In this document: in pieces, positions 51,484 to 60,142 of the stretch | How the letters are laid out: each line of letters begins with the position of its first letter | How positions within the stretch are numbered: the first letter of the stretch is position 1 | NCBI GenBank assembly: GCA_903929795.1 | Contig: CAIYWC010000178.1 | Span: forward strand, 1 to 64,000 | Length of the DNA stretch: 64,000 nt | Origin: an uncultured Myxococcales bacterium | Lineage (GTDB): Bacteria; Myxococcota_A; UBA9042 | Reading direction: 5' to 3' | Notes under the pieces: model-generated | What the model was told of the DNA's origin: nothing | Database searches by the model: none | What the model saw: only the letters and a program-made list of their open reading frames with translations | Position numbers and translations under genes: made by a program

Positions 51484-53906
51484 GAAAGGCCTTTTCTCTC
51501 AACTGCTTGTGGCTTGCGTTGCTGTGCGCCGCGCCGGCTTTGGCCAAGGTCTGCCCCAAAGGCACAACGACGCTCGGCATCGACGTTTCCTATTACCAGG
51601 GCGCCATCAACTGGAGCAGCGTCGCGGCGACCGGCCAGAAATTCGTCATCGCGCGGGTCAGCGACGGCGTGAACACGCCCGACAGCATGTTTGACACGTA
51701 CTGGCCGGCGATGAAAAAGGCCGGCTTCGTCGTCGGCGCGTACCAGTTCTTCCGGCCGGCACAGGACGTCATCGCCCAGGCGGATTTGCTGCTGAGCAAG
51801 ATGGGCCCGATGCAGGCCGGGATGCTGCCGCCGACGCTGGACGTGGAAGCGAGCGGCGGCTTGACGCCCGCGCAGGTGGAAACGGCGATCGCGCAGTGGG
51901 TCAGCTACGTCAAGGGCAAGCTCGGCGTGACGCCCATCATCTACACCGGCGCGTGGTTCTGGGACCCGTCCGTCGTCAGCACCGCGCAGTCCGCCATGCC
52001 GCTGTGGGCCAGCAACTACTGCAGCAACTGCTGCGCGACAATCCCCGCGGCGTGGACCGACTGGGTGATCTGGCAGTTCTCCGATTCCGGCACCGCCGCC
52101 AATTCCGGCATCGCCGGCTGCGACCTGGACGAATGGAACGGCGACCTCGCCTCGCTCCAGGCTTTCGCCAGCGGCGGCGCGCCCGCATGCGTCACCGTCT
52201 ACGACACCAGCGCGACCGCCAAGGCCATCACGACCAACGCCGCGTATTCCGGCACGTCCTGCGCCGTCGGCGACACCGACTATTTTTCGTTCTCCGGCTG
52301 CGGCAGCTTCAACGCCACGGTCGTGGCCGACAGCAGCAGCTTCGACTGCTCGTGCGCGATCCTGGACAGCAGCGGCGCGGAGCTGACCCAAGGCGGCGCA
52401 GAAGGCTACCTTCGCAACGACGCCTACAACGGCAGCGCCGGCTGCGCATGCTCGGTCAGCCAGGCGTCCGGCGCGTATTTCCTCAAGATTTACGCAAACT
52501 CTGCCGGTGCGTACCTGCTGGACAAGACGCTGCCCGGCGCCTGCAGCTGCGTACCCGCCACGTGCGGCGACTTCCCCGGCGCGTGCGGCGCCAGCCTGGA
52601 CAACGGCTGCGGCGGCACTTTGAACTGCGCAAGCAACTGCGGCACCGGCCAGTCGTGCCAAGCCGGCGTATGCCAAGCGAAATGCGTCGCCAGCCAGTGC
52701 AGTGACCTCGGCAAGACCTGCGGCAACTGGAGCGACGGCTGCGGCGGCACCGCGCAATGCGGCACCTGCGGCAGCGGCTTGGCGTGCGTGAACGGCGCGT
52801 GCCAGGGCGTCGGCAACAGCTGCGACCCGTGCCCCAACCACGACGAATGCGCGCTCGGGCTCGATTGCCGCTGGTGGGACAGCGCCGGGACCATCACGTT
52901 TTGCGCCGCGCCGTGCTCCGGCGGCTGCCCGACCGGCACGCACTGCAGCGCGGCCGGCGTCTGGTGCATCCCCAACACAAGCAACGGCTGCAACGGCAAC
53001 GCCATCTGGCAGGTCGACACGTGCGGCAACGAGGTCGCGCTGGTCAGCAGCTGCAGCGGCGGCCAGAGCTGCTCGGGCGGCGCGTGCACAAGCAGCTGCA
53101 GCAACCTGTGCCCCAGCTCCGGCAGCAAGCAGTGCAGCGGCAACGGCGTGCAGACCTGCGGCGACAGCAACGGCGACGGCTGCCTGGAGTGGTCCGTCGT
53201 CCAGGCGTGCGGCAGCGGCAGCGCGTGCCAAGCCGGCGCGTGTGTCTCCAGCGCGGTGTGCGGCGATGGCAAGTGCGAAGGCGCCGAGTCCAGCCTGACG
53301 TGCCCCGCCGACTGCGGCCCGCCGCCCAACGCGTGCGGCAACGGCAAGTGCGAAGCCAGCGAGACCTGCGCGTCGTGCGCCGCGGACTGTGCGTGCCCCG
53401 CCGGCCTGAAATGCGCGGGCACCGTCTGCCAATTCGCCGCGACCTGCGGCAACGGCAGCTGCGAAACCGGCGAGACCATGGCCAGCTGCTGCGCGGACTG
53501 CGGCTGCCCGACCGGCCAAACGTGCACGGCCGGCAGCTGCAAGGCGCCCGGCTTCTGCGGCGACGGCAGCTGCGGCAGCGGCGAGACCAGCAGCACCTGC
53601 TGCGCGGACTGCGGCTGCCCCGGCGGTCAGAGCTGCGTCGCCGGCAAGTGCTCCAGTTCCAGCGCGCCGGATGCGGGCAGCACCGCCGACGCCAGCGCGA
53701 CCCCGGACACGCACCCCGGCGGCGACGTCAGCCTTGTCACCGGCAAGGGCGACGCCGCAGCGGGCGCGATCGGCGGCGCGCCGGTCAGTCAGAGCAGCAG
53801 TTGCACCGCCGGCAGCTCCCGGGCCAGCGGGCTGGGCTGGTGGGCGATCCTCGCCAGCGCGGGCCTTGTGCTGCGCCGGCGCCGCCGGTACACGGTGCCG
53901 GGCTGA
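51480..53906 (+). CDS. GH25 muramidase with Cys-rich repeats and MYXO-CTERM tail
   Basis: 808-residue exported protein. A signal peptide is followed by a GH25 (Chalaropsis-type) lysozyme domain at about 30-240: TLGIDVSYYQGAINW with Asp35, and LPPTLDVEASGG with Asp121 and Glu123 of the DxE catalytic motif. A beta-like region (about 245-360) leads to roughly 370 residues of Cys-rich repeats, ending in units such as CGNGSCETGETMASCCADCG. The C terminus has Cys775, a hydrophobic helix (GWWAILASAGLVL) and RRRRR, the MYXO-CTERM sorting layout that anchors proteins at the surface. It probably cuts peptidoglycan of prey or self. ATG 51480 has GGAGG and overlaps the upstream stop. Confidence 0.88.
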   Translation: MRKAFSLNCLWLALLCAAPALAKVCPKGTTTLGIDVSYYQGAINWSSVAATGQKFVIARVSDGVNTPDSMFDTYWPAMKKAGFVVGAYQFFRPAQDVIAQADLLLSKMGPMQAGMLPPTLDVEASGGLTPAQVETAIAQWVSYVKGKLGVTPIIYTGAWFWDPSVVSTAQSAMPLWASNYCSNCCATIPAAWTDWVIWQFSDSGTAANSGIAGCDLDEWNGDLASLQAFASGGAPACVTVYDTSATAKAITTNAAYSGTSCAVGDTDYFSFSGCGSFNATVVADSSSFDCSCAILDSSGAELTQGGAEGYLRNDAYNGSAGCACSVSQASGAYFLKIYANSAGAYLLDKTLPGACSCVPATCGDFPGACGASLDNGCGGTLNCASNCGTGQSCQAGVCQAKCVASQCSDLGKTCGNWSDGCGGTAQCGTCGSGLACVNGACQGVGNSCDPCPNHDECALGLDCRWWDSAGTITFCAAPCSGGCPTGTHCSAAGVWCIPNTSNGCNGNAIWQVDTCGNEVALVSSCSGGQSCSGGACTSSCSNLCPSSGSKQCSGNGVQTCGDSNGDGCLEWSVVQACGSGSACQAGACVSSAVCGDGKCEGAESSLTCPADCGPPPNACGNGKCEASETCASCAADCACPAGLKCAGTVCQFAATCGNGSCETGETMASCCADCGCPTGQTCTAGSCKAPGFCGDGSCGSGETSSTCCADCGCPGGQSCVAGKCSSSSAPDAGSTADASATPDTHPGGDVSLVTGKGDAAAGAIGGAPVSQSSSCTAGSSRASGLGWWAILASAGLVLRRRRRYTVPG

Positions 53907-53939
53907 CGCGTCCGACCGGTGCCGCTTGGCCGCGTGCGA

Positions 53940-54548
53940 TCAGCGCGCGTCGTTTCCCGGTCGCCCCGGTAGGCCCGCACCCGCCGCCGCCCAGTCTGCC
54001 GGGTAGGTCACGTAGAAAACGCGCGTCCGGCTGGGCGTGCCAAACACGATGCGGCTGCCCTTGGGCAGGTAAAACACGTCGCCCGCGCGGCCTTCCAGCA
54101 CGCGGCCGTCCGTGTGGATGTGCAGCACGCCTTCCAGCACCAGGTCGACCTCGTCGTAGTCCAGCGCCCACGCAAAAGAGTCCTTGCGGTGCCAGCTCAT
54201 GACGCCGGCCGTCATCGGCGAACCGTCGCGCGCCGTGATGACGTCCGTCAGGCCGATGTCGCGATCCGGTCCCGCGCCGTCAAAGCGGCCCAGGCGCACC
54301 GATCCGCCCCGCACGAGCACGATTCCGGACGGATCCACCTCGCGCGCGCAGGCGCCCAGATCTGGCGCGCGCGTCTCGGGCAGCGGCGGATCCGGCGGCG
54401 CATCCAGCTCGATCGCCACGCCCAGCTGCGCGGCAGCCGTCCAGGCCGCCGGCGTCACCAGCGTCTGGCCGCGCGGCGCTTCCAAACGGTTTTGCCCGGC
54501 CGCATGGGCTTGCTCCACGTGGTCCGCGGAAATGACGCGCTTCATCAT
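53940..54548 (-). CDS. EutQ-like cupin protein
   Basis: 202 residues. The N terminus (MKRVISADHVEQAHAAGQ, then ITP-like LVTPAAWTAAAQLGV) and the C-terminal cupin with LVLEGVLHIHTDGRVLEG and AGDVFYLPKGS resemble EutQ of the ethanolamine-utilisation system, for which acetate-kinase activity has been described. No other eut or microcompartment gene is in the window, so it is an orphan and its substrate is unclear. The ATGs at 54548 and 54545 share a GGAGG site. It lies 154 bases downstream of the receiver gene and converges with the muramidase gene. Confidence 0.78.
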   Translation of the reverse strand: MMKRVISADHVEQAHAAGQNRLEAPRGQTLVTPAAWTAAAQLGVAIELDAPPDPPLPETRAPDLGACAREVDPSGIVLVRGGSVRLGRFDGAGPDRDIGLTDVITARDGSPMTAGVMSWHRKDSFAWALDYDEVDLVLEGVLHIHTDGRVLEGRAGDVFYLPKGSRIVFGTPSRTRVFYVTYPADWAAAGAGLPGRPGNDAR

Positions 54549-54702
54549 GGCCTCCGTCGCTGCGTGTGTGCCCGCTGGCCGAAGCGCGAGATCGGGCGTC
54601 CGGCATTCGCCTCGTGCCTCCAGAGGCGCACGCCTGAGGCCCGATCTCCGGAGGCAGCAGAGTTTGCTGCATGCGTTTGGCGTCCGACATCGCTCCGCAT
54701 GT

Positions 54703-55077
54703 TCAGCGAATCCCCGCCAGCCGTGCCACGTCCGCGCACAGCGTCATCGGGTCAAACGGCTTGGCAATCACGCCCGCGGCGCCCAGCGCTCTGAGTTGCG
54801 CCACGTCCTCCGGCCGGGTCCTGCCCGTCACGAAAATCACCGGCGTCTGCGCGTGGCCCGGCACCTGCCGCAGCGCCCGCAGCACGTCCGGGCCATGCAT
54901 GTCCGGCAGCTGGAAATCCAGCAGCACCACGTCAAAATGCCCCGCCGCCGCCAGCGCCAGCGCGTCCGCGCCGGTGTCCGCCACCAGCACCTCGTGATCC
55001 GCGCCGAGTTCCAGCGTCGTTTGGCCAATCAGCTGGATGTCCGGCTCGTCGTCCACCAGCAAAATCCGTGCCGCCAT
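54703..55077 (-). CDS. CheY-like single-domain response regulator
   Basis: 124-residue receiver domain. The acid pocket is Asp9 and Asp10 with phosphoacceptor Asp54 (VVLLDFQLPDM), Thr84 and Lys106 (IAKPFDP). There is no output domain, so it would pass the signal to a protein partner or act as the end receiver of the phosphorelay encoded upstream. ATG 55077 has GGGAGGA. It lies 12 bases after the Hpt gene, last in the signalling operon. Confidence 0.92.
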   Translation of the reverse strand: MAARILLVDDEPDIQLIGQTTLELGADHEVLVADTGADALALAAAGHFDVVLLDFQLPDMHGPDVLRALRQVPGHAQTPVIFVTGRTRPEDVAQLRALGAAGVIAKPFDPMTLCADVARLAGIR

Positions 55078-55089
55078 GGCGTCCTCCCG

Positions 55090-55452
55090 TCAGCTGCGGC
55101 TGTCCAGCCAGGCTTGCAGCGTCGCCACCGCGCTGGCAATTTCTGCGACGGCCAGCGGCGCCAGGGCCGCCACCTTTGCCGTTTCGCCGTCCGTCACCGC
55201 GTGCTCCATCTGCTCCGCCAGCGCCTGGACCCGCCGCGCGCCGACATTGCCCGCCGCCGACCGCAGATTGTGCGCCAGACGCCCGCAGGTTGGCCAGTCG
55301 CTCGCCGCCGCCGCCGCCGCCAGCTCAGCGCCGCGCGTCGGTCCGATGCTCAGGAACAGCCCGGCGATCGCCCGCGCCAACTGGGGACCGCCAATCGCCA
55401 GCAGCTTGCCGAGCGGCACGTCGTCGAACACCTCGCCCGTCAGCGTCGTCAT
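55090..55452 (-). CDS. Stand-alone Hpt phosphotransfer protein
   Basis: 120 residues, all helical. LAHNLRSAAGNVGA holds the phosphorylatable His61 in an HxLR/K context typical of histidine phosphotransfer domains. It would shuttle phosphate between two receivers. Its ATG overlaps the stop of the kinase-receiver fusion (ATGA), and the CheY-like gene follows after 12 bases, so the donor and acceptor receivers are its direct neighbours. Confidence 0.9.
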   Translation of the reverse strand: MTTLTGEVFDDVPLGKLLAIGGPQLARAIAGLFLSIGPTRGAELAAAAAASDWPTCGRLAHNLRSAAGNVGARRVQALAEQMEHAVTDGETAKVAALAPLAVAEIASAVATLQAWLDSRS

Positions 55453-56927
55453 GCCTCACCCGCCGGCACTCGGAATGGCTCCAAGACTTCTGGCAGCTTG
55501 TAGAGCTCCATCGCCTTGTTGACGTACGCCGCGCCGGTCCGCTCCGCCTGCTCGCGCACCGCCTGGGACGCCACCGTGGTGCACACCACCCGGCCGCCGC
55601 GAAAATTCAGCCGATCCAGCGCCGCCAGCATGTCAAACGCATTGCCGCCGGGCATCAACAGGTCTGTCACAACCACGCGCGGATGACCGCGCTCGTCGAG
55701 CCAACGCACCGCCGCGTCTACGGAATCCACGGTCCAGCAGGGCCAGCCGACCGCCTGCACCACCGACCGCACCAGGAACTGCATGGCCGCGTCGTCGTCG
55801 ACAATCAGCACGCCATCGCTGACCGGCGGCTCCTCGAGCATCGGCGGCGGTGGCGGGCGCTCCAGCTCCTCGCGCGTGTAGACCGGCCGGTTGGTCGGCA
55901 CGGTGACCTCCGCCATGAGCTGCCTGGCGTGTGCGTCTGAACCGCCAATCAGGTGCAGCGCCCACGCTTCCGAAGCCGCCGGTTGCACCGTCAGCCAGCG
56001 CTCCATCGCGGCCTCCGCCGAAGCGGGCCGCCAAGCCGGATCCTTCGCCAGCAGGTCCAAAATGAACGCATCCAGCTCTGCCGGGATCCAGCCGCCACCC
56101 GGGGCCGCTGCGGGCGGTCGCGGCAGGGCAAACGCGTGCTGGCGCATCAGGTCAACGATGTCCGGCGAATGAAACGGCGCGTCGCCCGTCGCCAGCCAGT
56201 ACAGCAGCACCCCGAGGCTGTACAGGTCGCTCCGCCCGTCCGTGGGAGCCTGCGTCAGTTGCTCCGGGCTCATCCAGCCCGGCGTGCCGATCACCGTCTG
56301 CTTGGCCGTCTCCAGCTGCGTGCCGCCGATGCTGGCAATGCCGAAATCCAGCAACTGCACGTCTCCCAGGCCCGCCCGGCGCCGATTCTGCACCAGCATG
56401 ATGTTCTCCGGCTTCAGGTCCTGATGCACGACGCCCAGCTCGTGGGCGGCCGCCAGCGCTTCCAGCACCTGAGTCACCACCAGCTGGATCTCCGACCAGT
56501 CCAGCTGCCGTTCGTCCATCACCGCGTGCAGCGACCGGCCTTGCAGCAGCGGCAGGACCAGAAAGTGCCCGGCGTCCGGATCGACGCCAAAATCGGTGAC
56601 CGCGATGACGTTTGGATGGCGAATTTGGGCAATGCAATCCACCTCTTGGCGAAAGCGCTTCACCGCCACCGCGTCGACTTCATGCGCCGCGTGCAGGACC
56701 TTGATGGCGACCATGCGGCCAATGTTGTGGTCTTCGGCGCGGTACACGGCGCCAAAACCACCGCGGCCCAGCAGTTCCAACAATTCGTAGCGACCCGCGA
56801 CGAACTGGCCGATCGCCAACGTCGCCGCGGCCGCGCTCAGCACCTCAGCCTGGCGATCGCGCTCCGTGATGAGCTCGTTGGCCAGTGCGGCATCTACCGG
56901 CTGAAGCTGGGGCTGCGGCTGGCTCAT
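55449..56927 (-). CDS. Ser/Thr protein kinase fused to a receiver domain
   Basis: 492 residues. An N-terminal Hanks-type kinase domain (about 45-310) has GRGGFGAVY (54-62), VAIK with Lys76, HQDLKPEN (His168, Asp170, Lys172), DFG (194-196) and SPEQ (220-223). The catalytic loop is HQD rather than HRD, so it is a non-RD kinase. A Pro-rich linker (about 350-368) joins a receiver domain (about 372-490) with Asp377/378, phosphoacceptor Asp422 and Lys471. It has no membrane segment. Phosphorylation of the receiver by the neighbouring histidine kinase could control the kinase (inference). It starts three bases after the histidine kinase stop. Confidence 0.93.
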   Translation of the reverse strand: MSQPQPQLQPVDAALANELITERDRQAEVLSAAAATLAIGQFVAGRYELLELLGRGGFGAVYRAEDHNIGRMVAIKVLHAAHEVDAVAVKRFRQEVDCIAQIRHPNVIAVTDFGVDPDAGHFLVLPLLQGRSLHAVMDERQLDWSEIQLVVTQVLEALAAAHELGVVHQDLKPENIMLVQNRRRAGLGDVQLLDFGIASIGGTQLETAKQTVIGTPGWMSPEQLTQAPTDGRSDLYSLGVLLYWLATGDAPFHSPDIVDLMRQHAFALPRPPAAAPGGGWIPAELDAFILDLLAKDPAWRPASAEAAMERWLTVQPAASEAWALHLIGGSDAHARQLMAEVTVPTNRPVYTREELERPPPPPMLEEPPVSDGVLIVDDDAAMQFLVRSVVQAVGWPCWTVDSVDAAVRWLDERGHPRVVVTDLLMPGGNAFDMLAALDRLNFRGGRVVCTTVASQAVREQAERTGAAYVNKAMELYKLPEVLEPFRVPAGEA

Positions 56928-56930
56928 GGC

Positions 56931-58970
56931 TCAGGACCCTCCGGTTGGCGGCGACTGCAGGGGCAGATCAAACCACATTTCCGTGCCCACGCCCAACTCC
57001 GTGTCGAAACCCACCGTGCCGCCGTGCAATTCCACCAACTGCTTTGAGATGGCCAGACCCAGCCCGGTGCCCTTGGGACGCTTGCCGGTGCCCCTGGCTT
57101 GGGCAAACCGGCCAAAAAGCCGCGCCCGCAGCTCCTCGGGAATTCCCGGCCCGCGATCGCGCACGCCCACACGCACGCGCTCGCCCGCTGGCGTGATGGT
57201 CAGCGTGACGGTCGCGCCATCTGGCGAGAATTTCACGGCGTTGGAAGCAAAATTGATGACAACCTGGATGATCCGGTCCGCGTCGATGTCCATCTGCGTC
57301 GGCGCGCCGTGCACCTCCAGCGCGACGTTGTGCTGGTCGGCAAAGCCCTTCACGCCGGCCACCGCCTCTTCCACCACGTGCAGCAAGTCCGCCGGCGCGC
57401 GCCGCAGCGCCATCTGCCCCGCGTCCATCTTCTGCAGGTCCAGCACGTCGTCCACCAGCCGGCCCAGCCGCTCCGTGTTCGTTTGTGCGACAGTCACCAG
57501 CTTGACGACCTTGTCTGGCAGTTGCCCCAGCAGCCCGCCGGTCAGCAGGCCCAGCGATCCGCGAATCGACGTCATCGGCGTTCGCAACTCGTGGCTGACC
57601 ATGGCCAGGAATTCGCCTTTCATTTCCGTCATTCGCTTCTGCTCCTGGGCTTGGCGCAGCGCTTGCGCGGTCTCGGCGCGCCACTCCAGCGTCCACGCCG
57701 CGGTCAGCACCGCCAACACGGCGAGCACCGGCGTCACCGGCAGCAGCGCGTGCGCCAGCGTCGCCGCCAGACCCAGCAGCGCCAGCCACAGCAGCAGCGC
57801 CGCCAGCGCCGCCAGCACCAGCCGGGGCACGGACCGCAGCCGGGACATGCCCCCCAGCGCCAGCCCGAGCGCCAGCAGCAGCGCCGCCAGGATCGCCGGC
57901 CAGCGCGCCCAGCCATCGCTCTGGGTCACGCGGCCGGCCAGCAGCGCCTCCATCGCCTGCAGGTGCAGTTCATAGCCCGGCACCAGCGTGCCCAGCGGCG
58001 TGGTCACCAGATCGCCCGCGCCCAGGGACGCCATGCCGACCAGCACCACGCGCCCCGCCAGCGCCGCATCCAGCGCGCGCGGCGACGTCGCCGGATTGAG
58101 CAGGTCCGCCAGCCGCAGGCGCGGCACGGTCGCCAGGTTGGCGTAAGTCAGCCGCGGCTGGCCGCCGTCCCGGGCCAGGATCGAGGCCAACGGCGTCGGC
58201 GACCCGAGCCCTGCCGCCTGCAGCGCCGCCACCGCGAGGCTCGGCGCCGCGTGGTCCAGCATCCCCACCGCCAGCGGATAGCGCCGAATCACACCGTCCG
58301 CGTCCGGCCAGACGTTCAGCGTGCCACAGCCGGCCGCGACCGCCTGCAGCGCCGGAATCGCGGCGACGGCTTCATTGCCACCGTGCGCCAGTTGACCCGG
58401 GCGCACCGCAGCATCCAGCGGTTGGACGCATGCCGGCGGCACGCGCCCCGGCGCCGGCTTGGGCGTTTGCACGACCGCGGCGCCAAACACGACCGGCAGT
58501 GCTGACGCCGCTGCCACCAAGCTGCGATCGCCGTCTTCCGCCGCCTTCGCGCGCAATTTCGCCAGCAGCGGTGCCGCGCCTGGCCCGGTCAGCGCCGCGT
58601 CCTCAGCGTCGTCCAAGAGGTTGCGCGCCAGATCCGCCTCCGCTTGCGCTTCCGGGCGGTCAAAAAGCACGTCGAACGCCACGGCCTTGGGGTTGTGCTG
58701 CGCCAGCACCTGCAGCACGTGCGCCCAGACGATCCGCGGCAGCGGCAGGCGCAGGTCCAGCGCTTCCAGGCTCGGATCGTCGATGATGAGGAACGCCAGC
58801 TTTCCCGACGGCGTGAAATCGGCCAGCAGGCTGCGGGTCAGCTGGTCGTGCACGAGGTCGTCCAGCCGCGACAACGTCGGCCACGCGCCGAGCACCACCG
58901 CCAGCAGCGCCGCCAGCCCGGTGGCCCGGCGAATCCGCAGCGGCAAGGCGGACCACGGGCGCAGCGTCAC
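56931..58970 (-). CDS. CHASE2-domain sensor histidine kinase
   Basis: 679 residues. A first membrane helix (about 18-35), a large extracytoplasmic CHASE2 domain (about 40-330), then three membrane helices (about 350-430) lead to HisKA with SHELRTPMTSIRGS (phospho-His460) and a HATPase domain with N box NFASNAVKFS, G1 DRGPGIPEE and G2 GTGLGLAISK. There is no attached receiver. GTG 58970 overlaps the FecR gene stop (GTGA), so I chose it over the further start at 59051. CHASE2 sensors are often encoded beside FecR-domain proteins, as here. Confidence 0.93.
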   Translation of the reverse strand: MTLRPWSALPLRIRRATGLAALLAVVLGAWPTLSRLDDLVHDQLTRSLLADFTPSGKLAFLIIDDPSLEALDLRLPLPRIVWAHVLQVLAQHNPKAVAFDVLFDRPEAQAEADLARNLLDDAEDAALTGPGAAPLLAKLRAKAAEDGDRSLVAAASALPVVFGAAVVQTPKPAPGRVPPACVQPLDAAVRPGQLAHGGNEAVAAIPALQAVAAGCGTLNVWPDADGVIRRYPLAVGMLDHAAPSLAVAALQAAGLGSPTPLASILARDGGQPRLTYANLATVPRLRLADLLNPATSPRALDAALAGRVVLVGMASLGAGDLVTTPLGTLVPGYELHLQAMEALLAGRVTQSDGWARWPAILAALLLALGLALGGMSRLRSVPRLVLAALAALLLWLALLGLAATLAHALLPVTPVLAVLAVLTAAWTLEWRAETAQALRQAQEQKRMTEMKGEFLAMVSHELRTPMTSIRGSLGLLTGGLLGQLPDKVVKLVTVAQTNTERLGRLVDDVLDLQKMDAGQMALRRAPADLLHVVEEAVAGVKGFADQHNVALEVHGAPTQMDIDADRIIQVVINFASNAVKFSPDGATVTLTITPAGERVRVGVRDRGPGIPEELRARLFGRFAQARGTGKRPKGTGLGLAISKQLVELHGGTVGFDTELGVGTEMWFDLPLQSPPTGGS

Positions 58971-60142
58971 GGCTGCGCGCTCAGCTGAAATGCGTAGACC
59001 TTCGACGTCATGCCGGTAAAGCCGGCGCTGTCCACGGCGGCGACGCGCCAAAACCAGCGGCGGCTGGCGTCGAGGCCCGTGATGGGCCAGCGGGCGTCAT
59101 TGCAGCGAATTTGCTGGGTTTGCGTGGAAAACTCGGCGTCGCGTGCGACCTCCAACCGGTAGGTCGCGGCGCCGGGCACTGCTCGCCATGTCAACTGTGT
59201 CCCCGGTGCGACGCTGCCGTGCGTCGGCTCCTCCACCGTCGCGGCCGGGAGCAGCTTGCGCGCCGGTTCGGGCAGCCCGCTCTCGTCGACCTGCGAGCCT
59301 TGACCCGCGGCCACGTCCACCTTGCCTTTGGGCGCGCCGAGTTCGACCTTGCCCTGCAGCGTTTCCACCCGCGTAACGCTCCCGTCGGTCGTCGCCACCC
59401 GAAAGCGCGTCCCGCGCACGCCTGCCACGGCGGTCCGCGTCACGATGTCAAACACCGAGCCCAGACCTTCGTGCGCCGCTTCGGGCTGGACCTCGCCGCG
59501 CAGCAGCTCGATGCGCGCCACGCGCTTGGACTCCGCGTTCAGGTACAGCGCGCCCAAGCGCACCGCCGTCGCCGGGCCGAGCCAGACACAGCTGCCATCG
59601 GCCAACAGCAGCCGCGCGCCACCGCCCGCGGGCGTGCGCACGACCTTGCCCGCCAGCAGCATCTGCCCCACTTGCGCCGGTTGACCTTCCGCATCGCTGT
59701 CCGCCACCTGTACCGCGCCGGTCAGGCCAACCACGCTCGCCACCGGCCGCGGCGCACGCCGAGCCGTCCGCAGGAGCGCGATGCCCGGTGATTCCCCCGC
59801 ACGCAGCGCAACCGAGACAGCGGACACCCGCTCCTGGGCCACGCCGCGCGCCACCAGCGCGTCCCGGACCGCGTTGCCCAGCTTGGCCGACTGGCCTGCC
59901 AGCCGCGCCGCATCGGGCTGCTTGACGCTGACAATCAGCGAGCGCAGGTCCTTGTCCGCCGCCAGCGCCTCAGCCAGGACCTTCAGGCACGGCCCCGCGG
60001 CTTGCAGCCCGGCTTCATCCACCGGCAGCGGCGGCTCGACACGCACCGCGCCTTCGTCGATCGCCACCTGGCAAGTTGGGCTGGCCCACGCCGGCAGCGC
60101 GAGCAGCAAGATGGCTTGGCAATGCAAGAAAATGCGCATCAT
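58967..60142 (-). CDS. Exported FecR-domain protein
   Basis: 391 residues. A signal peptide (LHCQAILLLALPAWA) is followed by an N-terminal region of about 110 residues and the FecR core with TRTAVAGVRGTRFRVAT, the family hallmark. A C-terminal beta-sandwich (about 290-390, with TQLTWRAVPGAATYRLEVA) resembles a fibronectin III domain. FecR proteins are periplasmic modulators of sensory partners, so it may bind the CHASE2 domain. ATGs 60142 and 60139 follow AAGGAGG. The upstream OmpA-like stop overlaps its start, and its stop overlaps the histidine kinase start. Confidence 0.88.
   Translation of the reverse strand: MMRIFLHCQAILLLALPAWASPTCQVAIDEGAVRVEPPLPVDEAGLQAAGPCLKVLAEALAADKDLRSLIVSVKQPDAARLAGQSAKLGNAVRDALVARGVAQERVSAVSVALRAGESPGIALLRTARRAPRPVASVVGLTGAVQVADSDAEGQPAQVGQMLLAGKVVRTPAGGGARLLLADGSCVWLGPATAVRLGALYLNAESKRVARIELLRGEVQPEAAHEGLGSVFDIVTRTAVAGVRGTRFRVATTDGSVTRVETLQGKVELGAPKGKVDVAAGQGSQVDESGLPEPARKLLPAATVEEPTHGSVAPGTQLTWRAVPGAATYRLEVARDAEFSTQTQQIRCNDARWPITGLDASRRWFWRVAAVDSAGFTGMTSKVYAFQLSAQP

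Noticed and set aside
51303-53714. Minus-strand open frame of 803 codons, Ala-rich
   Set aside because: Antisense to the muramidase gene, reflecting its repeated Cys/Gly codons.
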